Source: Thalassospira sp. UBA1131 (lineage in GTDB: Bacteria; Pseudomonadota; Alphaproteobacteria; Rhodospirillales; Thalassospiraceae). From it: a DNA stretch of 41,346 nt. The notes beneath the pieces are model-generated. The model saw only the letters and a list, made by a program, of their open reading frames with translations, was not told the origin of the DNA and did not search any database. Each line of letters starts with the position of its first letter. Position 1 is the stretch's first letter. Of this stretch, positions 26,672 through 34,385 are shown one piece after another. The stretch is taken from contig NZ_DCAO01000012.1 in assembly GCF_002311515.1 (NCBI RefSeq), positions 4,327 through 45,672 on the forward strand, read 5' to 3'. Position numbers and translations under genes: made by a program.

Positions 26672-27958
26672 ATGACGGCGCTTGCCAGTATCGAAAGCCA
26701 GGATATCGCAGCACTGATGCGCGATATGGGAATCAAGGCCCGCAAGGCGGCACTCGAACTCGCACAGGTCCCGGCCGAGCCAAAGGAGGCCGCCCTTAAG
26801 GCCGCAGCCGCCAAACTGCGTGAAAACGCAGATACTATCCTTGCCGCCAACGCAAAGGACATGGAAGCCGGTCGCGCCAAGGGCCTTACGGCGGCCTTGC
26901 TGGACCGTTTGGCACTGGATGCGGACCGTATCGAAGGCATTGCCAAGGGTATTGAGGCCGTTGCCGAGCTGCCCGATCCCGTCGGTCGTGAGCTGGCGCG
27001 CTGGAGCCCGGAACATAACGGCCTTGATATCGCACGCGTGTCCGTCCCGCTTGGCGTGATTGGTATCATCTATGAGAGCCGCCCGAATGTGACGGCCGAT
27101 GCCGGTGCGATGTGCATCAAATCGGGTAATGCCGCCATCCTGCGTGGTGGGTCGGAAAGCTTCCACTCATCACGTGCGATCTTTGACTGCATGGTGGCTG
27201 GCATCCGTGAGGCGGGTCTGCCGGAAAACGCCCTTCAGATGATCCCGGTGACGGATCGTGCCGCGGTTGGCGAAATGCTGAAACTGTCGGACTACATCGA
27301 TGTCATCGTCCCGCGCGGGGGTAAGTCGCTGATTTCGCGCATCACGGATGAAAGCCGCATTCCGCTGTTCAAGCACCTGGAAGGGCTTTGCCACACTTAT
27401 GTCCATGCCAGTGCCGATCCGCAAAAGGCGGTCGACATTGTTGTGAATGCAAAGATGCGCCGTGTCGGGATTTGCGGTGCGACGGAAACCATCCTGATCG
27501 ATAGTTCGGTCGCAGGCCGTCTGTTGCCCCGCATTTCCGAGGCACTGGTTGCCAAGGGCTGCGAACTTCGCGGTGATGAAACCGCACAGGCGATTGATGG
27601 TCGCATCAAACCGGCCACGGCCGACGATTGGGTCACCGAATATCTTGATGCGATTGTATCAATCAAGGTTGTGTCGGGCGTGCAAGAGGCGGTTGATCAC
27701 ATCAACACGTTCGGATCGCACCATACCGATGCGATTGTTGCCGAAAACGCCACCGCAACGGCCACGTTCCTGAACGGGGTGGATTCCGGGATCGTCATCG
27801 TAAACGCATCAACCCAGTTCGCAGATGGTGGCGAATTTGGCATGGGGGCCGAGATCGGCATTTCGACCGGCAAGCTGCATGCACGTGGCCCGGTCGGAGT
27901 CGAACAGCTGACCAGCTATAAATACATTGTTCGTGGTAACGGTCAGACCCGTCCATGA
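26672..27958 (+). CDS. proA: Glutamate-5-semialdehyde dehydrogenase ProA
   Basis: 428 residues from the ATG at 26672 (MTALASIESQDIAALM); the frame is open back to 26468 but those residues do not match the family. It reduces gamma-glutamyl phosphate to glutamate-5-semialdehyde with NADPH in proline synthesis. Seen: RVSVPLGVIGIIYESRPNVT, CIKSGNAAILRGGSESFHSS, the catalytic cysteine in RRVGICGATETIL and the C-terminal GGEFGMGAEIGISTGKLHAR. AGGA lies close before the start. The last four bases overlap nadD (ATGA). proB is not in the window. Confidence 0.97.
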   Translation: MTALASIESQDIAALMRDMGIKARKAALELAQVPAEPKEAALKAAAAKLRENADTILAANAKDMEAGRAKGLTAALLDRLALDADRIEGIAKGIEAVAELPDPVGRELARWSPEHNGLDIARVSVPLGVIGIIYESRPNVTADAGAMCIKSGNAAILRGGSESFHSSRAIFDCMVAGIREAGLPENALQMIPVTDRAAVGEMLKLSDYIDVIVPRGGKSLISRITDESRIPLFKHLEGLCHTYVHASADPQKAVDIVVNAKMRRVGICGATETILIDSSVAGRLLPRISEALVAKGCELRGDETAQAIDGRIKPATADDWVTEYLDAIVSIKVVSGVQEAVDHINTFGSHHTDAIVAENATATATFLNGVDSGIVIVNASTQFADGGEFGMGAEIGISTGKLHARGPVGVEQLTSYKYIVRGNGQTRP

Positions 27959-28563
27959 CGTCATCTGCCCCCAGATCACATGCGGCCCCACCACGGGTCG
28001 GCCTGTTGGGCGGGTCGTTCAATCCCGCCCATGAAGGTCACCTTCATATATCGCTCGAAGCGTTGAAACGCCTGCAGCTTGATGCGGTCTGGTGGCTGGT
28101 GTCGCCGCAAAACCCGCTTAAGTCATCGACCGGCATGGCGGACCTTGCCGACCGGTTTGATTCGGCACTGATGATGGCAAAGCATCCCCGCATTGTTGTT
28201 TCTGCAATTGAAACCGAGCTTGGAACCCGCTATACGGCCGACACTCTTGCAGCCTTGCAACGCCGTTTTACCCGAACAAAGTTCGTTTGGCTGATGGGAG
28301 CAGACAACCTGGCCCAGTTCCATAAATGGAAATGGTGGGAAAGGTTGATTTTACGTGCTCCCATTGCGGTTCTCGACCGTGAAGGGTATTCTAACAAGGC
28401 ATTGTCCGGGACCGCCGCGCGCCGTATGGAACGCTGGCGCATTCCCATGGACAGGGCGGGTTTGCTGGCCGATCTGGATGTTCCGGCCTGGGTATACCTG
28501 CCAATCAAGCGCCATCCGGCCTCTTCGACCGCAATTCGCGCCGAAGGCAGATGGCAGGTGTAA
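27955..28563 (+). CDS. nadD: Nicotinate-nucleotide adenylyltransferase NadD
   Basis: 202 residues. It transfers AMP from ATP to nicotinate mononucleotide, forming deamido-NAD. The nucleotidyltransferase motif GGSFNPAHEGH (HxGH type) lies at about 19-29. LVSPQNPLK follows, then WLMGADNLAQFHKW in the middle and the C-terminal SSTAIRAEGRW, equivalent to the ISSTxIR motif. It overlaps proA by four bases and is followed by rsfS after 55 bases. With nadB at 19545 it is the second NAD-synthesis gene in the window. Confidence 0.96.
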   Translation: MTSSAPRSHAAPPRVGLLGGSFNPAHEGHLHISLEALKRLQLDAVWWLVSPQNPLKSSTGMADLADRFDSALMMAKHPRIVVSAIETELGTRYTADTLAALQRRFTRTKFVWLMGADNLAQFHKWKWWERLILRAPIAVLDREGYSNKALSGTAARRMERWRIPMDRAGLLADLDVPAWVYLPIKRHPASSTAIRAEGRWQV

Positions 28564-28618
28564 GCATCGCAGCGATGTATTTGGCCGGTGAAGTCCGGCC
28601 TTCGCGCGAAACATTAAG

Positions 28619-29008
28619 GTGGCGACCATAGGTACCGCAAAACAGACTCTGACCTCCGGCGAAATGCTTTCGCTGATCCAGAGAACGCTCGAAGATGACA
28701 AGGCCGAAGACCTTGTTACCATTGATCTGACCGATAAAACCTCCCTTGCCGATCACATGATCATCGCAACCGGCTCGTCATCGCGCCGGGTCGCATCCAT
28801 GGCTGAACACCTTGTCGAAGCCATCAAGGATGCCGGTCAGGGCCGTGCATTGGCCGAAGGCAAGGAACAGGGTGACTGGGTTCTGGTCGATACGGGCGAT
28901 GTCATCGTTCATCTTTTCCGTCCGGAAGTTCGTGCCTTTTACAACATCGAAGAGATGTGGGGCGTTGAAAACCCGGCTCTGAAACAGCAGGCAGCGCGGC
29001 TGTACTAA
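28619..29008 (+). CDS. rsfS: Ribosomal silencing factor RsfS
   Basis: 129 residues. RsfS binds L14 of the large ribosomal subunit and blocks subunit joining when nutrients are short. Motifs: DKAEDLVTIDLTDKTSLADH, MIIATGSSSRRVASMAEHL, EGKEQGDWVLVDTGDVIVHL and the C-terminal REFYN-like RAFYNIEEMWG. The start is the GTG at 28619, the first possible start after the in-frame TGA at 28589; no strong ribosome site is visible, and an inner ATG (residue 16) would cut into the fold. It belongs to the proA-nadD-rsfS-rlmH run. Confidence 0.95.
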   Translation: MATIGTAKQTLTSGEMLSLIQRTLEDDKAEDLVTIDLTDKTSLADHMIIATGSSSRRVASMAEHLVEAIKDAGQGRALAEGKEQGDWVLVDTGDVIVHLFRPEVRAFYNIEEMWGVENPALKQQAARLY

Positions 29009-29088
29009 CAGCCCGCGCTGTTTGGCGCCTGTCCAAGGCGGGTAACGGTGCCAAACAGATATCTTGCGTAACGGTCTGGATCGACGAC

Positions 29089-29547
29089 ATGCAAATCACC
29101 CTTGCTGCGGTGGGACGGATGAAAGCCGGCCCCGAGAAAGATCTTTTTGACCATTACGCCGCCCGACTGCGCTGGCCCTTTGTGCTGCGCGAGGTCGAAG
29201 AAAAAAAGAAACTCCCGCCCAATCAGCTTAAAGACCGCGAAGCAGAACTTCTGCTTGGCGTCATTCCGGAAAATGCCTTCCTGATCGCGCTGGATGAGCG
29301 CGGCAAGGAATATGGATCGATCGAGTTTTCGCAAAAGCTTGAAGGCTGGATGGATCAATATGCCGGCAATATCGCCTTTGCCATTGGCGGGGCGGACGGG
29401 CATGGCGCAGCCCTGAAATCACGGGCCAATACGCTTTGGTCGCTGGGCAAGGCCACATGGCCGCATATGCTGGTCCGCGCCCTGATTACCGAACAGCTGT
29501 TTCGCGCCCACGCCATTCAGACCAACCATCCCTATCACCGCGAGTAA
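29089..29547 (+). CDS. rlmH: 23S rRNA (pseudouridine-1915-N3)-methyltransferase RlmH
   Basis: 152 residues, a SPOUT-class enzyme that methylates pseudouridine 1915 in helix 69 of 23S rRNA. Seen: ITLAAVGRMKAGPEKDLFDH at the start, LIALDERGKEYGSIEFSQKL, the SAM-binding knot loop AFAIGGADGHG and the C-terminal HPYHRE that ends nearly all family members. Length is typical. It is the last gene of the operon and is followed by a terminator at 29626. Confidence 0.97.
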   Translation: MQITLAAVGRMKAGPEKDLFDHYAARLRWPFVLREVEEKKKLPPNQLKDREAELLLGVIPENAFLIALDERGKEYGSIEFSQKLEGWMDQYAGNIAFAIGGADGHGAALKSRANTLWSLGKATWPHMLVRALITEQLFRAHAIQTNHPYHRE

Positions 29548-29625
29548 TACCGCATCGCGGCATAAAGATAGGGACATACCCTACCTGCAGTGCAAGGCAC
29601 CCTATACCGTTGCTCAACTTAAGCC

Positions 29626-29653
29626 CGAGAAAATAAAGATATTTTCTCGTTTT
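29626..29653 (+). terminator. Intrinsic terminator of the proA-nadD-rsfS-rlmH operon
   Basis: CGAGAAAATA (29626-29635) pairs perfectly with TATTTTCTCG (29640-29649), followed by TTTT. It separates the housekeeping operon from the receptor genes. Confidence 0.8.
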
Positions 29654-29658
29654 AGCCC

Positions 29659-29675
29659 ATGCTGCCTTGCAACAT
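29659..29675 (+). repeat. 17-bp leader repeat, copy 1 (upstream of receptor 1)
   Basis: ATGCTGCCTTGCAACAT is identical to 31636-31652. The following 85 bases also resemble the leader of receptor 2, so the promoter region seems to have been duplicated with the gene. It contains TTGCAAC. Confidence 0.75.
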
Positions 29676-29761
29676 ACAAACAGCGCCGCTAACATTCCCC
29701 ACAAGAAAAAAATATTCCCAAAATCAAAGAATGACTCTTGGGCAATGGTAAGGCGTTGAAT

Positions 29762-31525
29762 ATGGAACAAACCGTTTTGGCTACGCAGGACGACGAAACT
29801 GCGCGCAAGGTCGCCCAAACCAATGCTGGCATCGAAGACCTGATGCGCGGGATCTCCACCGCACTGGATTACATTCAGCATCTTCTGGAATTTGCCAATA
29901 CGGCGGGCGAAACCCAGGACAGCCTGATGCGCGAAATTGACGTGCGATCAAACAATCTGCGTGCCGGTCTGGATGACACCGGGCGTGAGATCGAAAACAG
30001 CACCTCTGTCGCCCATGATGTTCAGGAAGCCACCCGCGCCACGGTGGCGGCAAAGACCGACGCCATCCGAACCGACCTTGAACGCATCAGTGCGGAGCTT
30101 GAAACCAAGGCCGAAGGTGCCAACAAGGTCCTGAGCGCGATTGAGGACATCGGCAAGGGCATCAAGCTTTTGGCGCTTAATGCCGCGATTGAGGCCGCGC
30201 GTGCCGGTGATCATGGCCGTGGATTTGCCGTTGTTGCCAAGGAAGTCGGCAATCTTGCGCAAAGCACCATGCAACGCACCCACGAGGCGGTTGACCTGAT
30301 CGATCTTTCAGATGTCACTAAGGCGCTGCGCGAAAGCATGGCCAGTATCGGCAATGACCTTGATAGCCTTGGCAATGAAATCGAAGGATCGCTGACCACC
30401 CTTCAGGAACGCTTTGCCAACATGTCAGAACGGCTATCTGATATTTCCGAGCACAATCAGGTGGTGTTTGAATTGCTGGCGGGCAGCAAGGATGCCTCTG
30501 CCCGCACACGCGGCAAGGTCACCTGGGCGCAGAATGACACCAAGGCACTGAGCACAAGCCTTTCGGATGCGGCACTGGCGCAAGATAACCTTGCACAGTT
30601 TTTAAATTCCCATCACCTGCATGATGATCCGACATATGACCGACTGGCCGATATCAAGGCGCGCGGCAAAATCCGCATTGCCATTGAACCAGCCTTTGTC
30701 GGGCTGTCATTCCGCCTGAAACCAAATGATCCGCTGCGTGGCCTTGACGCCGATTACGCAAGGGCACTTGCCAAGTGGCTGGGCGTTGAATGTGAATTTG
30801 TTGAACATCCCTGGGATCTTCTGACAGAGCTTCTTTTTGTTGGCGCAAAGCCCGGCGCACCGACCGCCGATGTGGTCTGGAGTGCCCTGCCCCCCAGCGA
30901 CTTTTACAAGGGTGTCGCTTATTCAGATACCTACACGTACCTCAATTTCGCGCTTTGTCGGCGGGCCGGAAATACCGCGATCAATCGCCTTTCGGATCTT
31001 GATGGCAAGGTGTTGGGTATCATCAATGATCCGGTGGCGTTTCAGGTTCTTGAAGAACAGGGGCTACGCTGGGCAGATAATGAAAGCAAGCCGGGCGGCA
31101 TCGCCAAGCTTTCCAACCTGATTGCCTATAGCGACCAGACACGCCTGCATGATGCCTTGGCCGACGGGGCTGTTGATGCCTTTGCGGTTGATCAGCCGAT
31201 CTTCCACTGGGCGGCAAATAACCCGGAAAGCCCATGGCATGGCCGTATTGAAGTCCTGCCGGGTAACATCCTGCCGCTGCCTTATTACTATACTGCCGCG
31301 GTGACCGCCGAACCGGCATCCTGGAAGTTGCTGTGTGCGATCAACGAATTCATTGCCGAATTCCGTGCGACGTCTGCGCGCGCCGAGATCGAAAAACTGT
31401 GGCAGGGCCAGGCACTTGAACATCATCTGACCTACAAGGACGAGGCCGGAAACCTGATCGGCGTTGATGAACTGGCAACCCTGTATCACGCTCATTGCCG
31501 CAAGTTCGGTATTGCCGAGTACTAA
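29762..31525 (+). CDS. Soluble chemoreceptor-like protein: MCP hairpin fused to C-terminal solute-binding domain (1)
   Basis: 587 residues from the ATG at 29762; the in-frame TTG at 29738 is rejected because the paralogue starts at the matching ATG. Residues about 22-280 form a long helical hairpin with the MCP signalling tip LLALNAAIEAARAG (136-149) and GRGFAVVAKEVGNLA (152-166). The arms on either side of the tip are about equal, near 120 residues each. Residues about 296-545 look like an SBP_bac_3 domain: RLADIKARGKIRIAIEP, GLDADYARALAKWLGVECEF, ALPPSDFYKGVAYSDTYTY and DGAVDAFAVDQP. No signal peptide, membrane helix, HAMP domain or CheB/CheR-docking pentapeptide is seen, so it should be cytosolic and could signal through CheA/CheW. 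The ligand is unknown. No che genes are nearby. Confidence 0.88.
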   Translation: MEQTVLATQDDETARKVAQTNAGIEDLMRGISTALDYIQHLLEFANTAGETQDSLMREIDVRSNNLRAGLDDTGREIENSTSVAHDVQEATRATVAAKTDAIRTDLERISAELETKAEGANKVLSAIEDIGKGIKLLALNAAIEAARAGDHGRGFAVVAKEVGNLAQSTMQRTHEAVDLIDLSDVTKALRESMASIGNDLDSLGNEIEGSLTTLQERFANMSERLSDISEHNQVVFELLAGSKDASARTRGKVTWAQNDTKALSTSLSDAALAQDNLAQFLNSHHLHDDPTYDRLADIKARGKIRIAIEPAFVGLSFRLKPNDPLRGLDADYARALAKWLGVECEFVEHPWDLLTELLFVGAKPGAPTADVVWSALPPSDFYKGVAYSDTYTYLNFALCRRAGNTAINRLSDLDGKVLGIINDPVAFQVLEEQGLRWADNESKPGGIAKLSNLIAYSDQTRLHDALADGAVDAFAVDQPIFHWAANNPESPWHGRIEVLPGNILPLPYYYTAAVTAEPASWKLLCAINEFIAEFRATSARAEIEKLWQGQALEHHLTYKDEAGNLIGVDELATLYHAHCRKFGIAEY

Positions 31526-31635
31526 CCATTGCAACGCAACACAAAATTCTGGTGTGCCGGTGCACGGCGCCCTACGAGATTTGAAAAGCATTGCAACTTC
31601 AAGGCATCACAATACCTGTTATCAACTTTCATAGT

Positions 31636-31652
31636 ATGCTGCCTTGCAACAT
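31636..31652 (+). repeat. 17-bp leader repeat, copy 2 (upstream of receptor 2)
   Basis: Identical to 29659-29675. It lies 77 bases before the receptor 2 ATG, against 86 in copy 1. Two more TTGCAAC words lie in this same 204-base gap, at 31529-31535 and 31591-31597. Confidence 0.75.
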
Positions 31653-31729
31653 TTTCCACCCGACGATAGAGTTTCCTTATAAGAAATAAAAATTCACAAA
31701 ATTCAGTGGCAGTGGTGAGGCTTTGAAAA

Positions 31730-33535
31730 ATGGAAGAAACCATCTTGGCGCCGCGTGCGGACCTCGTCGATCAGGATGAACCGCAACAATCATCAAACAC
31801 AAAGCCCATGCAGGCGGATGCACCACCACAAGCCGACCAACTTGACGGGCTGATGCGCGGTATTTCCACGGCCCTTGATTACATTGAAAACCTTTTGAAA
31901 TTCGCCAATACGGCGGGCGAAACCCAAGACAGCCTGATGCGCGAGATCGATGTGCGATCCAACAATCTGCGCACCGGTCTTGAACAAACACGCCGCGAAA
32001 TCGAAGAAAGCACCCATACCGCCAACGATGTGCAGGAAAGTACGCGCGCAACGGTCTCCTCGAAAACCGATGCCATTCGTGGCGATCTTGAAAAGATCAG
32101 TCAGGACCTGGAAACCAAGGCCGAAGGTGCGGCAAAGGTTCTGAGTGCGATTGAAGATATCGGCAAGGGGATCAAGTTGCTCGCCCTTAACGCCACGATC
32201 GAGGCCGCCCGCGCCGGCGAACATGGACGCGGCTTTGCTGTGGTGGCGAAGGAGGTTGGCAATCTGGCGCAAAGCACCATGCAACGCACCAATGAGGCCG
32301 TCGATCTGATCGATCTATCCGATGTCACCAAATCCTTGCGCGAAAGCATGAGCAATATCGGCAATGACCTTGATAGCCTGGGTGGTGAAATCGAAGAGGC
32401 GCTCGGCGGGCTGAAGGATCGCTTTGCCCAGATGTCGGGACGCCTTGAACATATCAGCGGCCACAATCAGGTCGTGTTTGAACTGCTCGATGCCAGCAAA
32501 GACTCATCGGCCCGCACACGCAGCAAAGTAAGCTGGGCATCCGGCGAAATCGCCAAACTTTCAAACTGCACCAACGATACAGCAAACGTATCAACCAAGC
32601 TTTCGCAGTTTCTGGCCGCCAGTTACATTCCCGAAGACCCGGCCTATGACCGCCTTGCCGATATCAAGGCGCGCGGCAAAATCCGCATCGCGATTGATCC
32701 GGCACTGGTCGGGGCCTCGTTCCGCCCGCAAAAAGGTGGCCCGCTGCATGGCATTGATATCGACTATGCCGAGGCCTTTGCCAAATCCATCGGCGTTGAG
32801 TGCGAGTTCATTGAACATCCGTGGGATCTTTTGACCGAACTTCTGTTTGTTGGCAAAAAGGCCGGACAACCGCCCGCCGATGTTGTCTGGTGCGCCTTGC
32901 CGCCCAGCGACTTTTATAAGGGTGTCGCGTTTTCAGATACCTACACCTATTTGAACTTTTCGCTGATCCGCCGGCCGGACAATACATCCATCAATACCAT
33001 TGCCGATCTTGAGGGCAAGGTACTGGGCACGGTTAACGACCCCGCCGCCCTTGCCGTGCTTGAAGATGTCGGTCTTCGCTGGGCGGATAATGAAAGCAAA
33101 CCGGGTGGCATTGCCAAGCTTTCGAACATGATCGCCTATGGCGATATTTCGCGCGTGCATGATGCGGTTGCCGACGGGGCAATTGATGCCTTTGCCGGGG
33201 ACCATCCTGTGTTTTACTGGGCGTCGAAGAACCCGCAAAGCCCTTGGCATGGCCGTCTGGAGGTCCTGCCCAAGCCGATCCTGCCACACCCGTTCTTCTA
33301 TGTCGCGGCGGTCGCAGCCGATCCAGCGTCCTACCCGCTGCTTTGCGCCATCAACGACTTCATTGCCGATTTCCGCAAGACGCCGAAACGGGCCGAGATT
33401 GAAAAGCTTTGGCAGGGTCAGCCGATTGAACATCACCTGACCTACAAGGACGAAGCCGGCAATCTGATCGGCGCAGACGAACTTGCCAGCAGCTACCACG
33501 CCCACTACCGTAAATACGGGCTGAATTCCGATTGA
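31730..33535 (+). CDS. Soluble chemoreceptor-like protein: MCP hairpin fused to C-terminal solute-binding domain (2)
   Basis: 601 residues, a tandem paralogue of the preceding gene. The two align without a gap over the last 561 residues of each. This copy has a longer N-terminal tail (about 40 residues, Gln/Pro/Asp-rich). The MCP tip reads LLALNATIEAARAG, with Thr where copy 1 and most MCPs have Ala, then EHGRGFAVVAKEVGNLAQST. The C-terminal domain has RLADIKARGKIRIAIDPALV, GIDIDYAEAFAKSIGVECEF, ALPPSDFYKGVAFSDTYTY and DGAIDAFAGDHP. Differences cluster in the C-terminal domain (for example AFVGLSFRLKPND versus ALVGASFRPQKGG), as expected if the ligands differ. GGTGAGG nine bases before the ATG serves as ribosome site. 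No signal peptide or membrane helix is seen. Confidence 0.88.
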   Translation: MEETILAPRADLVDQDEPQQSSNTKPMQADAPPQADQLDGLMRGISTALDYIENLLKFANTAGETQDSLMREIDVRSNNLRTGLEQTRREIEESTHTANDVQESTRATVSSKTDAIRGDLEKISQDLETKAEGAAKVLSAIEDIGKGIKLLALNATIEAARAGEHGRGFAVVAKEVGNLAQSTMQRTNEAVDLIDLSDVTKSLRESMSNIGNDLDSLGGEIEEALGGLKDRFAQMSGRLEHISGHNQVVFELLDASKDSSARTRSKVSWASGEIAKLSNCTNDTANVSTKLSQFLAASYIPEDPAYDRLADIKARGKIRIAIDPALVGASFRPQKGGPLHGIDIDYAEAFAKSIGVECEFIEHPWDLLTELLFVGKKAGQPPADVVWCALPPSDFYKGVAFSDTYTYLNFSLIRRPDNTSINTIADLEGKVLGTVNDPAALAVLEDVGLRWADNESKPGGIAKLSNMIAYGDISRVHDAVADGAIDAFAGDHPVFYWASKNPQSPWHGRLEVLPKPILPHPFFYVAAVAADPASYPLLCAINDFIADFRKTPKRAEIEKLWQGQPIEHHLTYKDEAGNLIGADELASSYHAHYRKYGLNSD

Positions 33536-33556
33536 TGGACTGCTTAAAACGGCTGG

Positions 33557-33586
33557 CGCGATGATGGTCCGGGCACTATCATCGCG
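33557..33586 (+). promoter_or_regulatory. Perfect dyad just before the DeoR gene
   Basis: CGCGATGAT (33557-33565) and ATCATCGCG (33578-33586) are separated by 12 bases and end two bases before the DeoR ATG. It may be an autoregulatory operator or an RNA hairpin limiting translation. No Shine-Dalgarno sequence is visible apart from this region. Confidence 0.5.
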
Positions 33587-33588
33587 TC

Positions 33589-34362
33589 ATGGCAGCAAAC
33601 AAGAAATCCCTTCGACAACAACGCATTCTTGGCGAACTGGACCTCGAACCGTCATTGCGGATCGCGGATCTGGCCGAACGTTTGAATGTCTCGAATGAAA
33701 CCATTCGGCGTGACTTTGACGAACTGACGTCGCAAGGGCTGATCAACCGTACCTATGGCGGCGCAGTACGCCGTCAGGCCAGCGAGCCGGGCCTGAATGA
33801 ACGCCATCAGCTTCACATTGCCGAACGCGAAAGCATCGCCAAACAATCCGTGCCGGTTCTGGCCGGGGCGCGCCATATCATGATCGGATCCGGGGCCACG
33901 ACGGTTCATGTCGCCAAACGATTGGCGGTGACCATGACGGATCTCACCGTTATCACCCATTCGTTCGGTGTTGCCACGGTTCTCGCCATCAACCCGACAA
34001 TCCGGGTGATCATGGCGCCCGGGCTTTATCACGCACAGGAAGGTGCGATGCATGGCGCGCAGACCGTGCGTTTTCTCGAAAACTATCGAGTGGAATGGGC
34101 AATACTGGGGGCCAGCGGCCTTGACGGTGACGGGGCAAGCGACGCCCTGATCGAGGCTGCTGATGTTTATTCCGTCATGATGGAACGCGCCACACGCAGC
34201 ATGATCGTTGCCGATCACACCAAGTTCAATCAGGCCTTCCCGGCGCGCTATTGCGACTGGACGTCGGTCGATGTTCTGGTGACTGATGAAAGCCCGATGG
34301 GGGTTCTTGATGAAACCATCCGTGCCGGTGGCTGCATGATCAAGGCCGCGACGCGCAACTGA
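33589..34362 (+). CDS. DeoR/GlpR-family transcriptional regulator
   Basis: 257 residues. The N-terminal winged helix has RIADLAERLNVSNETIRRDF (24-43), the classic DeoR helix-turn-helix, then LTSQGLINRTYGGAVR. The C-terminal sensor domain (about 75-250) has IMIGSGATTVHVAKRL, a sugar-phosphate-isomerase-like fold, and VADHTKFNQ near the end. DeoR regulators usually repress catabolic genes and respond to phosphorylated intermediates, which would fit the nearby kinase. The gene is convergent with the phospho-lyase-like gene and follows the receptors by 53 bases. Confidence 0.93.
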   Translation: MAANKKSLRQQRILGELDLEPSLRIADLAERLNVSNETIRRDFDELTSQGLINRTYGGAVRRQASEPGLNERHQLHIAERESIAKQSVPVLAGARHIMIGSGATTVHVAKRLAVTMTDLTVITHSFGVATVLAINPTIRVIMAPGLYHAQEGAMHGAQTVRFLENYRVEWAILGASGLDGDGASDALIEAADVYSVMMERATRSMIVADHTKFNQAFPARYCDWTSVDVLVTDESPMGVLDETIRAGGCMIKAATRN

Positions 34363-34385
34363 TCCCTAAATCGCAGTCCGGGCGC

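Noticed and set aside
31709..31729. Sigma-54-like GG-N10-GC in both receptor leaders
   Set aside because: The match is confined to GG and GC, lacks the TT before GC, and overlaps the ribosome site too close to the start codon.
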